Below, piece by piece: positions 51,698 through 60,511 of a stretch of DNA of 64,000 nucleotides. The DNA is from Candidatus Bathyarchaeota archaeon. Lineage in GTDB: Archaea; Thermoproteota; Bathyarchaeia; Bathyarchaeales; WUQV01. Made by a program: the position numbers and the translations under genes. The notes under the pieces were generated by a model, which saw only the letters and a list, made by a program, of their open reading frames with translations, was not told where the DNA came from and ran no database searches. Location: positions 1 through 64,000 of the forward strand of contig JAGGVF010000009.1 in NCBI GenBank assembly GCA_021158125.1, given 5' to 3'. Within the stretch, counting starts at the first letter, position 1; every line of letters begins with the position of its first letter.

Positions 51698-52486
51698 TTA
51701 GACCAGCCCCCTAGCCTTTAATAATTCAGCAATTTTCGCTGCTACTTCCTCTGGGCTTCCTTTAACGAATTCGGCTTGTTTCTCCACTGGAGGTATGTAC
51801 ATTTTTTCTATCCTTATCCATGATCCAGCCTCGCCGACCTCGTTTTCGCTTAATCCTATATCCGCTAGGCTTAGAACTTTTATTTCCTTCTTCATTGCTT
51901 TTCTGATTCCCATGATGGAAACATAGCGTGGCTCGTTGATTCCCGTCTGAATTGTGAGTACTGCTGGCAACTTCACTTCAACTATTTCTTCTAGTCCGCC
52001 TTCCAGTTCACGGTTAACTACGGCTGTTCCATTTTTAAATTCAATTTTCTTAACTAGAGTTGCGTGTGGTATTCCTAGAAGCTGGGCGAGCGCCGGGCCT
52101 ACAACTGCGTAGCCGTCGTCACCTGCTTGTGCTCCAGTTAATATTAGGTCGTGGGGCAGATCTTTGATGACTTTTGAGAGAACCTTTGCAATAGCGTAGC
52201 CGTCTGAGCCTTCCAGTTTTGGGTCTGTAACCCTTATGGCTTTGTCTGCTCCCCTTGCTAGGCATTTTCTTAGGGTGCTGTCAGCATCTTCGGAGCCAAC
52301 CGTTATGACGGTGACCGTTCCTCCAAGCTTTTCTTTTATGCGTACTGCCTCTTCAACTGCGTAGTCGTCCCACTCGTTAATGTCGAAAACCAAACCTGTT
52401 TTTTCTATGCTCTTTCCGGTGCTGTCGATTCTTACGTCTGCTTCGGCTGTTTCCGGAACATGCTTAACACAAACAATTATATCCAT
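51698..52486 (-). CDS. etfB: Electron transfer flavoprotein, beta subunit
   Basis: A 262-residue ETF beta subunit. MDIIVCVKHVPET, INEWDDYAVEEAVRIKE, CLARGADKAIRVTD, LTGAQAGDDGYAVVGPALAQLLGIPHATLV and the C-terminal recognition-loop region LPAVLTIQTGINEPRYVSIMGIRKAMKKEI are visible. The loop after LTGAQAGDDG binds AMP or, in bifurcating types, a second FAD. It lies between hdrA and etfA in the operon, 17 bases after hdrA. Confidence 0.95.
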   Translation of the reverse strand: MDIIVCVKHVPETAEADVRIDSTGKSIEKTGLVFDINEWDDYAVEEAVRIKEKLGGTVTVITVGSEDADSTLRKCLARGADKAIRVTDPKLEGSDGYAIAKVLSKVIKDLPHDLILTGAQAGDDGYAVVGPALAQLLGIPHATLVKKIEFKNGTAVVNRELEGGLEEIVEVKLPAVLTIQTGINEPRYVSIMGIRKAMKKEIKVLSLADIGLSENEVGEAGSWIRIEKMYIPPVEKQAEFVKGSPEEVAAKIAELLKARGLV

Positions 52487-52503
52487 AATGCTTCCCTCTC
52501 TTA

Positions 52504-54867
52504 TTAGATTCCTAACTTTTCCTTAACTTTATTACGTTTTTCCATAGGAAGAGGACCAAACTTTTTAATTCTTTCAGTGAACATTGTGAAAAGTTCAGCT
52601 GCCTTCTTGTACACTGGCAGTGGCACGTAGCTGTATCTAACCCTCATTCGTTCAATTCCGTATTCTCCAAGTGAACGTATAATTTCATTTACTCGTCTCA
52701 TACCGAACTTCTCGTCGATTTCTTCCTGTCCTTCGATTAGGAGTACACCGTCTGCTCCGTAGGCAAATGCGTAGAGTAGATGCTTTAAGCCTATAATGGC
52801 TGTTGAGGGAACCGCCACAATTCGAATGTTTTCTGGATAATTGGTTCTGTCAAGTCCGAGGAAGTCCATGCCTGTATATCCAACCTCCTTTTCGACAAAG
52901 GCTACTATTCTAACCTCGTCTGGAGCTTTATCTGACAATACGCCTCTCAAAGTGGCAAATATCTGCCTAGTAGTAGCGTTCTTAAAGTCAATAGCTTCTC
53001 TTGGGCAGATTGGAATACATGCGCCGCAGCCTACGCATATGAATGGGTCAACTTTGGCTTTTCCACCCTGCATGGTTATGGCGTTTACTGGGCAGATTTT
53101 AACGCATGCTTCACATCCGTCGCATAGTTCTGTAATTACAAAGGCCTTCTCCGGACTTGTGGTGACGTATTCTTCTTTAAGGAATAATGAAGCTTTAGCG
53201 GCTGCAGCTAGGGCGTCTGAAACGGTGTCGCGGACATCCTTTGGGCTCAAGGCGCATCCGCAAGCGAAAATTCCTGCTTTAAGTGAATCAACTGGGTCGA
53301 GTTTCGGATGTTTCTCTTGTATAAATCCGTCTTCTCCTATGGCAAGTTTCATTTTTGCCGCTAGTTCTTGAAGTCCTGCGGATGGAATCATCGGAGTTGC
53401 AAGTGCGACCATGTCGTACTCGTCTTCTTGAACTTCGTTTAAGAGGGTGTCCTCCGCAACTACGACGAGTTTTCCGTTTTTGTTCTTCCAGATTTCGGCG
53501 ACTTTACCGCGGATGAAAACTACTCCGGCTTCTTGGCATCTCCAGTAAAGTTCTTCGTAGCCTTTACCAGTAGCCCTTATATCCGTATAGTAGATTGTTA
53601 CGTCTATTCCGAGCATTTTCTTTAGGAGGAACGCTTGCTTTAGGGAGTACATGCAGCATATTCGGCTGCAGTACGGGATGTGATTTTTATCTCTTGAACC
53701 GGCGCAGAGGACTATGGCGATTTTCTTTACGTCGCTTCCGTCAGCCTTTTTTACGTAGCCTCCTGTCGGTCCGGAAGCTGAAGTTAGTCTTTCCAGCGCC
53801 ATCATTGTTATGACGTCTGGGTAGATGCCGTATCCATACTGCTTGAGTTTGTTTGCGTCGTAGAGCTGGTAGCCAGTGGCCATAATTATTGCGCCAACGT
53901 TTAGCTCAACTATTTTTCCTTTATCTTCAAGGTTTATGGCTTTTGCAGGGCATAACTGCTCGCATTTTCCGCATTTTGTGCATGCCTCAAAGTCTATTGT
54001 ATAAGCGGACGGAACTGCCTGCGGAAATTCAATGTAGGCCGCCTTTCTTTCTGATAGTCCCTCATTGTACTCGTCTGGAACCGTAACTGGGCAAACTTTT
54101 GCGCATACTCCGCAGCTTCTGCATTTTTCAACGTCTACGCCTCTGGGCTTCATGAAAACTTTCACGTTATAATTTCCTGGTCTTCCACTTATTTCCTGTA
54201 CTTCGGCGTACGTCAGCAAGTTCACGTTTGGGTTTCTTCCAACTTCAGCCATTCTCGGCGTGAGTATGCATTGGGCGCAGTCTAAGGTTGGGAAAACTTT
54301 TGTGAGCTTCGCCATGTTTCCGCCTATGCTGGGTTTCCTCTCTACAAGGTGAACTTTATAGCCTAAATATCCAAGTTCCAAGGCTGCTGTTATTCCAGCT
54401 ATTCCTCCGCCAACTATGAGGATTTCTCTGGAGCATTTTTCCCTTATTTTCTCCAGCGGTTCAAGTTCTAGACTTCGTTCGTATCCTCCTCTTATTAGGC
54501 TTATCGCCTTTTTCGTGGCTTCTTCTGAGGGTTTTGGGCCGTGAACCCACGAGTCTTGTTCACGTATGTTTACGAATTCAAGCATGTAGGGGTTTAATCC
54601 CGCCCTTTCCAGTACGCTTCGGAATGTTGAAAGGTGCATTCTTGGGGTGCAGCTGGCTACTACAACGCGGTCTAAATTCTGCTTTTTTATGGCGTCCAAA
54701 ATCATTTCTTGACCTGGCTTAGAACAGAGATATCTATGATATTTCGCAACTACCACTCCCTCCCAGTTTTTCACTGCTTCAACAACTTTTTTTACGTCTA
54801 CAACGTCGCCTATGTTCCCTCCGCACTCACAAACAAAAATTCCAACTCTAGGCTTTTCTGCTTCCAT
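52504..54867 (-). CDS. hdrA: HdrA-type flavoprotein fused to a degenerate MvhD-like domain
   Basis: A 787-residue FAD and iron-sulfur protein of the HdrA family, the bifurcating hub of heterodisulfide reductase. The N-terminal CECGGNIGD, FAD motif ILIVGGGIAGITAALELG, LDCAQCILTPRM and four ferredoxin motifs (CRSCGVCAKVCP, CTKCGKCEQLCP, CDGCEACVKICP, CVGCGACIPICP) are present. From about residue 650 an MvhD-like domain follows, but its [2Fe-2S] cysteine sites are replaced (FVEKEVGYTG, VPSTA, EGQEEIDEK). ATG 54867 follows GGAGAT by seven bases; TTG 54882 overlaps that site. It heads the etf/acd operon. Confidence 0.9.
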   Translation of the reverse strand: MEAEKPRVGIFVCECGGNIGDVVDVKKVVEAVKNWEGVVVAKYHRYLCSKPGQEMILDAIKKQNLDRVVVASCTPRMHLSTFRSVLERAGLNPYMLEFVNIREQDSWVHGPKPSEEATKKAISLIRGGYERSLELEPLEKIREKCSREILIVGGGIAGITAALELGYLGYKVHLVERKPSIGGNMAKLTKVFPTLDCAQCILTPRMAEVGRNPNVNLLTYAEVQEISGRPGNYNVKVFMKPRGVDVEKCRSCGVCAKVCPVTVPDEYNEGLSERKAAYIEFPQAVPSAYTIDFEACTKCGKCEQLCPAKAINLEDKGKIVELNVGAIIMATGYQLYDANKLKQYGYGIYPDVITMMALERLTSASGPTGGYVKKADGSDVKKIAIVLCAGSRDKNHIPYCSRICCMYSLKQAFLLKKMLGIDVTIYYTDIRATGKGYEELYWRCQEAGVVFIRGKVAEIWKNKNGKLVVVAEDTLLNEVQEDEYDMVALATPMIPSAGLQELAAKMKLAIGEDGFIQEKHPKLDPVDSLKAGIFACGCALSPKDVRDTVSDALAAAAKASLFLKEEYVTTSPEKAFVITELCDGCEACVKICPVNAITMQGGKAKVDPFICVGCGACIPICPREAIDFKNATTRQIFATLRGVLSDKAPDEVRIVAFVEKEVGYTGMDFLGLDRTNYPENIRIVAVPSTAIIGLKHLLYAFAYGADGVLLIEGQEEIDEKFGMRRVNEIIRSLGEYGIERMRVRYSYVPLPVYKKAAELFTMFTERIKKFGPLPMEKRNKVKEKLGI

Positions 54868-54993
54868 TTTGTTAATCTCCAACTTTACCCATTTTTGTTA
54901 GCTTATTAGAGAAAACCATAGAGAGGAAAACGCTTAAAAAATCTTATGTTCATTGTATCTGTTCATTATAATTTGAAAGGCGAGGCGTATTAA

Positions 54994-56103
54994 ATGAATG
55001 CGCTTGAACTAGTTCAAAAACATAAGCTTCTCGAATGCATACAATGTGGAATGTGCACTGGAAGCTGCCCAGTAGCAAGGAAAACAAGACTTAATATTAG
55101 AAGGTATATGCGTGAAGTAGCCATAACTGGAAAAATTGTTATGCATCCTTCAGAAGAGCTTTGGAGCTGCACAACATGCGGCACATGCGCAGTTCGATGC
55201 CCGAAGGAAATAAGCCCCTACGAATTCTTAATCGACATTCGAAGCACAGCCGTAGAGGAAGGCCAAATTGCACCTACGCTTAGAGACGCCCTAGAAAGCG
55301 TATTCAAAAACGGTAACCCGTGGGGAAGAATAAGAAGCAAAAGAACCGGGTGGGCTGAAGGCCTAAACATCAAGCATATTTCACAAGGAGCAGAATACCT
55401 ATACTTCGTAGGCTGCACGCCCGCCTACGACACCCGAGTTCAAGAAGTAGCCAAAAGTTTGGTGAATTGCCTCATAAAAGCCGGAGTAGACTTTGCAACT
55501 TTAGGCCAAGAGGAAAACTGCTGCGGAAGCGAAGTCTATGGAATAGGCGAAAAAGGACTTTTCGAATACTTAGTCGAAGAAAACATGAAAATATTCAACA
55601 AATATAATGTTAAACAAGTAGTTACAAGCTGTCCACACGCATATCACACGTTCAAAAATAGGTATGGCCAAACAAGCTTTGAGGTTATGCATCACAGCCA
55701 ACTCTTTGCAAAGCTAATCGATGAAGGAAAACTATCATTTTCCAAAGAGTTTAACAAGACAGTAATTTATCATGACCCATGCTATCTAGGTAAGCAAAAC
55801 GGCGTATACGACGACCCCAGGAAAGTTTTAGAAAGCATTCCAGGAGTAAAGCTCATAGAGTTTGACCGTTCAAGGGAAAGAAGCCTATGCTGCGAAGGAG
55901 CAGGTGGAAGAATGTGGATAGACATCCCAGGCGAACGTCTAGCAGAAATACGCGTCAAGGACGCAGTGGAAGCAGGGGCGGAAATCATAGCAACAGCTTG
56001 TCCATTCTGCCTTCTAACCCTAGAAGACGCAGTAAAAACGACTGGATACGAAGAGAAAATTAAGGTTTTGGACATAGCGGAAATACTTGCACAAGCAATT
56101 TAA
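54994..56103 (+). CDS. HdrD-like iron-sulfur protein with two CCG domains
   Basis: A 369-residue heterodisulfide-reductase-type protein. Two [4Fe-4S] motifs, CIQCGMCTGSCP (Cys15-25) and CTTCGTCAVRCP (Cys59-69), are followed by two CCG domains. CCG1 has ENCCGS but ends CPHAYH, lacking the last Cys; CCG2 has HDPCYLG, LCCEGAGG and TACPFC complete. It is paralogous to the C-terminal half of the protein at 57987, with NPWGRIRSKRTGWAEGLN against NPMGRYPTKRMEWAEGLN. It is divergent from hdrA and probably reduces a disulfide or accepts electrons from HdrA. Confidence 0.88.
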   Translation: MNALELVQKHKLLECIQCGMCTGSCPVARKTRLNIRRYMREVAITGKIVMHPSEELWSCTTCGTCAVRCPKEISPYEFLIDIRSTAVEEGQIAPTLRDALESVFKNGNPWGRIRSKRTGWAEGLNIKHISQGAEYLYFVGCTPAYDTRVQEVAKSLVNCLIKAGVDFATLGQEENCCGSEVYGIGEKGLFEYLVEENMKIFNKYNVKQVVTSCPHAYHTFKNRYGQTSFEVMHHSQLFAKLIDEGKLSFSKEFNKTVIYHDPCYLGKQNGVYDDPRKVLESIPGVKLIEFDRSRERSLCCEGAGGRMWIDIPGERLAEIRVKDAVEAGAEIIATACPFCLLTLEDAVKTTGYEEKIKVLDIAEILAQAI

Positions 56104-56227
56104 CAACATTTCTTGTACTCTTAGTTTCTCAGATTCAGGTTGTTCCACGCATAAATATTTTGATGCTCAAACCGTGGAGCCAAGCTTATTATGGAACAGT
56201 GTAGGAAAACTATTAAAGGAATAGTTT

Positions 56228-56241
56228 ACATTTGTAAATGT
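56228..56241 (+). promoter_or_regulatory. Palindromic operator candidate upstream of the flavoprotein gene
   Basis: ACATTTGTAAATGT is a palindrome with perfect six-base arms around GT. It lies 46 bases before ATG 56274 and just before the AAGGTGAG site at 56259, where a bound repressor could block expression. No second copy was noticed. Confidence 0.3.
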
Positions 56242-56273
56242 TCTTAATTCAGCAACATAAGGTGAGAGTTGGA

Positions 56274-57974
56274 ATGGAAACATTGACCCACGACATAATA
56301 ATAGTTGGGACCGGCATAGCCGGTTTAAGAGCGGCCATAGCAGCCGCAGAAACAAGCAAAAAAATAGACGTAGCAGTTATATCCAAGATTTATCCAGTTC
56401 GCTCCCACTCTGTCTGTGCTCAAGGCGGAACAGCAGCTGTGCTCAGAGAAGGTGACTCATATGATCTGCACGCATGGGATACAGTTAAAGGTGCCGACTT
56501 CTTGGCCGACCAAGACGTAGTCGAATTCTTTGTTAGGCGAGCGCCTCAGGAAATTATCAATTTGGAGCATTGGGGCTGTCCATGGAGCAGAACAGAAGAC
56601 GGAAAAATAAATCAACGAAGATTTGGAGGCCACAGCTTTCCACGCGCATGCTTTGCAGCTGACATGACAGGCTTCCATGAAATGCATACGCTATATGGAA
56701 AGGCAAAAACCCTCGAAAACATTACCTTCTACGACGAATGGTTCGCTACCTCCTTACTCGTAGAGGATAATACAGCCGTAGGATTAACTGCAATAGAACT
56801 CAAAACTGGAAAACTTCACGCTTTCAAGGCTAAGGCCATCATAATGGCGACTGGCGGATATCAGAGAATCTATCAATTCACAACATTCTCGCATACAGCA
56901 ACAGGCGATGGAATGACAATTGCATATAGGGCAGGTGCGCCCCTAAAAGACATGGAGTTCGTTCAATTCCACCCGACAGGCTTGGTTCCGCCAGGAGTAC
57001 TCATAACCGAAGGTGCAAGAGGAGAAGGCGGATACCTACTCAACGCTAAAGGCGAACGATTCATGAAGCGATACGCGCCAGAAAGGATGGAGCTGGCGCC
57101 ACGAGACATAATCGCCAGAGCAGAGCAGACTGAAATAAACGAGGGAAGAGCCTTCCAGGGGCCTTACGGCCCATACATTGCCCTAGATCTTAGGCACTTA
57201 GGCGAAGAGAAAATAAATGAAAGGTTGCCGCTTATAAGGGACGTTGCAATAAAGCTTGGAGGCGTAGATCCAGTCGAGGAGCCCATACCAATAAGGCCGG
57301 CGGCCCACTACGCTATGGGAGGGATTCACGTGAACATTAAGACTGAATCTCCAATTGCGGGCTTATACGCAGCTGGCGAATGCTCATGCATAAGCGTTCA
57401 CGGCGCCAACAGACTTGGAACAAACTCAACCGCCGACTGCCTAGTCTTCGGAGCTGTAAGTGGAGAAGAAGCTGCAAAGTACGCATTATCAAAGAGTTTC
57501 AGAGAAATACCGAAAGATAAGGTTTTAGAGGAAGAGAAAAGAATTTTCGACGGGATTCTTGGTAAGGAAGGAGACGAGAGGGTTCCAGCTATAAGGGATG
57601 AAATGCGCAAGGTAATGAACGATAAAGTTTGGATTTTCCGAACTGGCGAGGAACTTCAAGAAGCCTTAAAGGAAATAAGAGAATTGAGAAAACGATTCGA
57701 AAACATTCGAGTTGAAGACAAAGGCGGAGCTTTCAACATGGGACTCATAGAAGCCTTACAGTTAGACTTCACTTTGGAACTTGCTGAAGTCACAGTTGTA
57801 AGCGCTTTGGCCAGAACTGAGTCACGAGGAGCCCATTATAGACTGGACTATCCAAAAAGAGATGACAAAAACTGGCTGAAGCACACACTAGCATATTACA
57901 CGCGGGAAGGCCCAAGACTCGAATATATTCCAGTCACAATAACAAAGTGGACTCCGGCGGAGAGGAAGTATTAG
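56274..57974 (+). CDS. tfrA: Fumarate reductase/succinate dehydrogenase flavoprotein (TfrA-like)
   Basis: A 566-residue FAD subunit that interconverts fumarate and succinate. [18 protein letters not shown] binds [13 protein letters not shown] holds the flavin-linking His, and [38 protein letters not shown] and [18 protein letters not shown] are the active-site regions. ATG 56274 follows AAGGTGAG by seven bases. No SdhC/D anchor genes accompany it; the partner at 57987 is an SdhB-HdrD fusion as in methanogen thiol:fumarate reductase, which fits a soluble enzyme. The direction is not decided. Confidence 0.9.
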   Translation: METLTHDIIIVGTGIAGLRAAIAAAETSKKIDVAVISKIYPVRSHSVCAQGGTAAVLREGDSYDLHAWDTVKGADFLADQDVVEFFVRRAPQEIINLEHWGCPWSRTEDGKINQRRFGGHSFPRACFAADMTGFHEMHTLYGKAKTLENITFYDEWFATSLLVEDNTAVGLTAIELKTGKLHAFKAKAIIMATGGYQRIYQFTTFSHTATGDGMTIAYRAGAPLKDMEFVQFHPTGLVPPGVLITEGARGEGGYLLNAKGERFMKRYAPERMELAPRDIIARAEQTEINEGRAFQGPYGPYIALDLRHLGEEKINERLPLIRDVAIKLGGVDPVEEPIPIRPAAHYAMGGIHVNIKTESPIAGLYAAGECSCISVHGANRLGTNSTADCLVFGAVSGEEAAKYALSKSFREIPKDKVLEEEKRIFDGILGKEGDERVPAIRDEMRKVMNDKVWIFRTGEELQEALKEIRELRKRFENIRVEDKGGAFNMGLIEALQLDFTLELAEVTVVSALARTESRGAHYRLDYPKRDDKNWLKHTLAYYTREGPRLEYIPVTITKWTPAERKY

Positions 57975-57986
57975 GAGGTGTAGCAT

Positions 57987-59552
57987 ATGAGCACAAAAGT
58001 CGAGAAGATAGTTGAATTTGAGATTCATCGTTTTGACCCTGAAACTAAGAGAAAATATGTTTCAACCTATAAGGTTCCAATTCGAAAGGGAATGACGCTT
58101 CTCGACGCTTTAATGTATATTAGAGATAACCTTGACGGAACACTTGCGTTCAGATCCTCGTGTAGAATGGGAATTTGTGGAAGCTGCGGCATACAAGTGA
58201 ATGGAAAACCTATGCTTGCATGCTATACGCAGGTGCTTCACCTAAACGCTGACAGGCTTGTTATTGAGCCTCTACAAAACTTTCCAGTTATAAAGGACTT
58301 GGTAGTTGACTTCAAACCGTTCTTTGGCACGTATGAACGAATCAAAAGTGTTTTAATAAAGCCTGAAGAAGAACTGAAAAAGCCAGCTGAATTTATACAG
58401 CTTCCCAAAGACCTCAAGAAGATATGGGATTTAGCGCTTTGCACCAAATGTGGAATATGCTACTCCTCATGTCCAGCTGCAATAGACGAAAGATTCCTTG
58501 GACCATCTACACTGACCACGAACTACAGATTCATCATAGACACTCGTGATGAAGGTGCAGAAGAAAGATTGAAAGCTGCAGCCGACAATATATGGCTATG
58601 CACCTCATGCAATTCATGTACGCTTTTCTGCCCAAAAGAAGTCGATGCGTCATCTTCAGTTGTTGAAGAACGAAGCCTAATAGTTGAAACTGGCAACATA
58701 CCGCGAACAGTTATGGACGTACTCACAAGTGTAATGAGATACCATAATCCGATGGGGAGATATCCAACCAAAAGAATGGAGTGGGCTGAAGGCTTAAACA
58801 TTAAAACCTATCCTCAAGTTACAAAAGCCGATGTCCTATATTTTGTCTGCTGCCTAACAGCCTACGACACTAGACATCAAGAAATAGCCAAGTCTATGGC
58901 TTCCCTGTTTAACCGTTTAGGCATAGACTTTGCAGTTTTAGGCAACGAAGAATGGTGCTGCGGAGACCACATATTAAGGCTTGGCGAGAAAGGCCTATTC
59001 GAAGAATTAGCTGAACACAACGTGTCTATGTTCAAAAAGTTTGAAGCAAACAGAATTGTAACATTATCTCCCCACTGCTATGATGCATTCAAAAACCAGA
59101 AACCCTACTCTGACATGGGCCTCAATGTCCAGCATTACACACAACTCCTAGCAGACGCAATAGAAAAAGGCAAACTAGCGCCTTCAAAGCCAATAAACAA
59201 GAAAGTTACCTATCATGATCCATGCTTCTTGGGTAAGCGTAACGGAATCTTCGAGGAACCGAGGAAGATTCTGGAGTCAATAAAAGGCTTAGAACTTGTT
59301 GAGATGAAAAGAAACCGAGAGAACAGCTTCTGCTGCGGAGGAGGAGCTGGAAGAGTTTGGACTGAAGACGCCACGCCGGAGAAAAGGCCATGTGTAGAAA
59401 GGGTTAAAGAGGCGCTTGAAACAGGTGCGGAAATAATTGCTACGGCATGTCCATTCTGCGTATCTACACTAGAAGATGCAACAAAAGTTCTAGACGTAGA
59501 AAACAAAATAATCGTAAGAGACATTGCCGAATTGGTAAAAGAAGCGCTATAA
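57987..59552 (+). CDS. tfrB: SdhB-HdrD fusion iron-sulfur subunit (TfrB-like)
   Basis: A 521-residue fused subunit. The N-terminal part is SdhB-like with a [2Fe-2S] site CRMGICGSCGIQVNGKPMLAC and clusters CTKCGICYSSCP and CTSCNSCTLFCP. The C-terminal part has two CCG domains: the first with EWCCGD and SPHCYD (one Cys replaced by Ser), the second with HDPCFLG, FCCGGGAG and TACPFC. This architecture is that of TfrB, which couples fumarate to CoM/CoB thiols in methanogens; the thiol here is unknown. GGAGG lies nine bases before the ATG. The preceding flavoprotein gene ends 12 bases upstream. Confidence 0.92.
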   Translation: MSTKVEKIVEFEIHRFDPETKRKYVSTYKVPIRKGMTLLDALMYIRDNLDGTLAFRSSCRMGICGSCGIQVNGKPMLACYTQVLHLNADRLVIEPLQNFPVIKDLVVDFKPFFGTYERIKSVLIKPEEELKKPAEFIQLPKDLKKIWDLALCTKCGICYSSCPAAIDERFLGPSTLTTNYRFIIDTRDEGAEERLKAAADNIWLCTSCNSCTLFCPKEVDASSSVVEERSLIVETGNIPRTVMDVLTSVMRYHNPMGRYPTKRMEWAEGLNIKTYPQVTKADVLYFVCCLTAYDTRHQEIAKSMASLFNRLGIDFAVLGNEEWCCGDHILRLGEKGLFEELAEHNVSMFKKFEANRIVTLSPHCYDAFKNQKPYSDMGLNVQHYTQLLADAIEKGKLAPSKPINKKVTYHDPCFLGKRNGIFEEPRKILESIKGLELVEMKRNRENSFCCGGGAGRVWTEDATPEKRPCVERVKEALETGAEIIATACPFCVSTLEDATKVLDVENKIIVRDIAELVKEAL

Positions 59553-59568
59553 ACTTCTCATTTTCCAT

Positions 59569-59766
59569 TTATTTTAAATTTTCATCTATTTTTCCGTCTG
59601 GAAGCATATTATCGGGATGAGGGATGCCTTTCTCTTCCATTTGATATCTAACACAACTTTCATAGTCTCCCATGCAGTAGTTTTTAATCCATTTCTCGTC
59701 CAGTTTTCCTTCTTCATAAAATCTCTTCATTGGACAAACCGTGTACCATTTGCATATTTTACTCAA
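59569..59766 (-). CDS. Conserved four-Cys small protein (65 aa)
   Basis: A 65-residue protein with four cysteines at 5, 11, 31 and 38 (CKWYTVCPMKRFYEEGKL, then YCMGDYESCVRYQMEEKG) and a polar tail ending near PDNMLPDGKIDENL. The spacing C-x5-C-x19-C-x6-C could bind an iron-sulfur cluster or zinc. Similar small proteins are known in archaea and anaerobes and are often mislabelled as glycosylases. The function is unknown. It lies just after the TfrB-like gene in convergent orientation. Confidence 0.7.
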   Translation of the reverse strand: MSKICKWYTVCPMKRFYEEGKLDEKWIKNYCMGDYESCVRYQMEEKGIPHPDNMLPDGKIDENLK

Positions 59767-59862
59767 CCTAAATGGGCCTCCCGCTACGTAGCTGACAAGT
59801 TATCTGTCCTTTCAATAAATAAAGCCTTATCTTAATTCATAAATCAGAGCTTTACCAAGTTC

Positions 59863-60489
59863 TTAAGCTTTAAACTCGCTGGGAAACAAAGCCCTTTTTA
59901 GGATTCTTTCTTCATCTTGAACTATTTCTTCTGAACGTAAATATTCAATTAACTCTTTATGTATAACTGGTTTTCCATCTCTCAACGGATAAGCGTAAGG
60001 TAAGTAAATTTCAGCATACTCGTTAAGCTTTACTGTTAACCCCTTCATTATAGGGATTTCATCAAGTCTTTTCCCTTCACTTACAAGCTTAGCCACGTAA
60101 ACTGCACCGTCTATGGAAAACTGTTCTCTTCCAATATTTCTGACCGTTGCTTTGGGAAATTTTGCTGTCAAAAACTTTCTCGTTCTTCCCCTAGGCGGAT
60201 GGTCACCTAAAATTCCACCAATAATGACAGCCCTTTTTCCTTTGAAATCTTCTGGCGTAAGTAGCTTTTGAGCTTGGGGGTCAAGTATAACAACTTCTTC
60301 TGGATTAAAAATTTCAGCAAAACTTTTAAATTGAGTTTTTCCAAGCTTTGAAAGCAAAAGAGCGGCGTTTCGGTTTTTCACGTTTGTGAACATTATTTTA
60401 CTTTTCCCAACTATTTCTGACGAGTGCATGTACTCTATGTAAAGCCATCTTCCAACTTCTGGTTCTAAATGTTCTATTACAAACAGCAA
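59863..60489 (-). CDS. SPOUT methyltransferase, Sfm1/DUF431 family
   Basis: A 208-residue SAM-dependent methyltransferase of the SPOUT knot fold. The family motif GGILGDHPPRGRTRKFL is at about 113-129, and residues 150-200 (GREQFSIDGAVYVAKLV) complete the knot. Yeast Sfm1 methylates an arginine of ribosomal protein S3; the archaeal target is unproven. It ends the run downstream of the radical SAM gene (22-base gap), probably in one transcript. Confidence 0.85.
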   Translation of the reverse strand: MLFVIEHLEPEVGRWLYIEYMHSSEIVGKSKIMFTNVKNRNAALLLSKLGKTQFKSFAEIFNPEEVVILDPQAQKLLTPEDFKGKRAVIIGGILGDHPPRGRTRKFLTAKFPKATVRNIGREQFSIDGAVYVAKLVSEGKRLDEIPIMKGLTVKLNEYAEIYLPYAYPLRDGKPVIHKELIEYLRSEEIVQDEERILKRALFPSEFKA

Positions 60490-60511
60490 CTTTCTAACTC
60501 TCAGGTTTATT

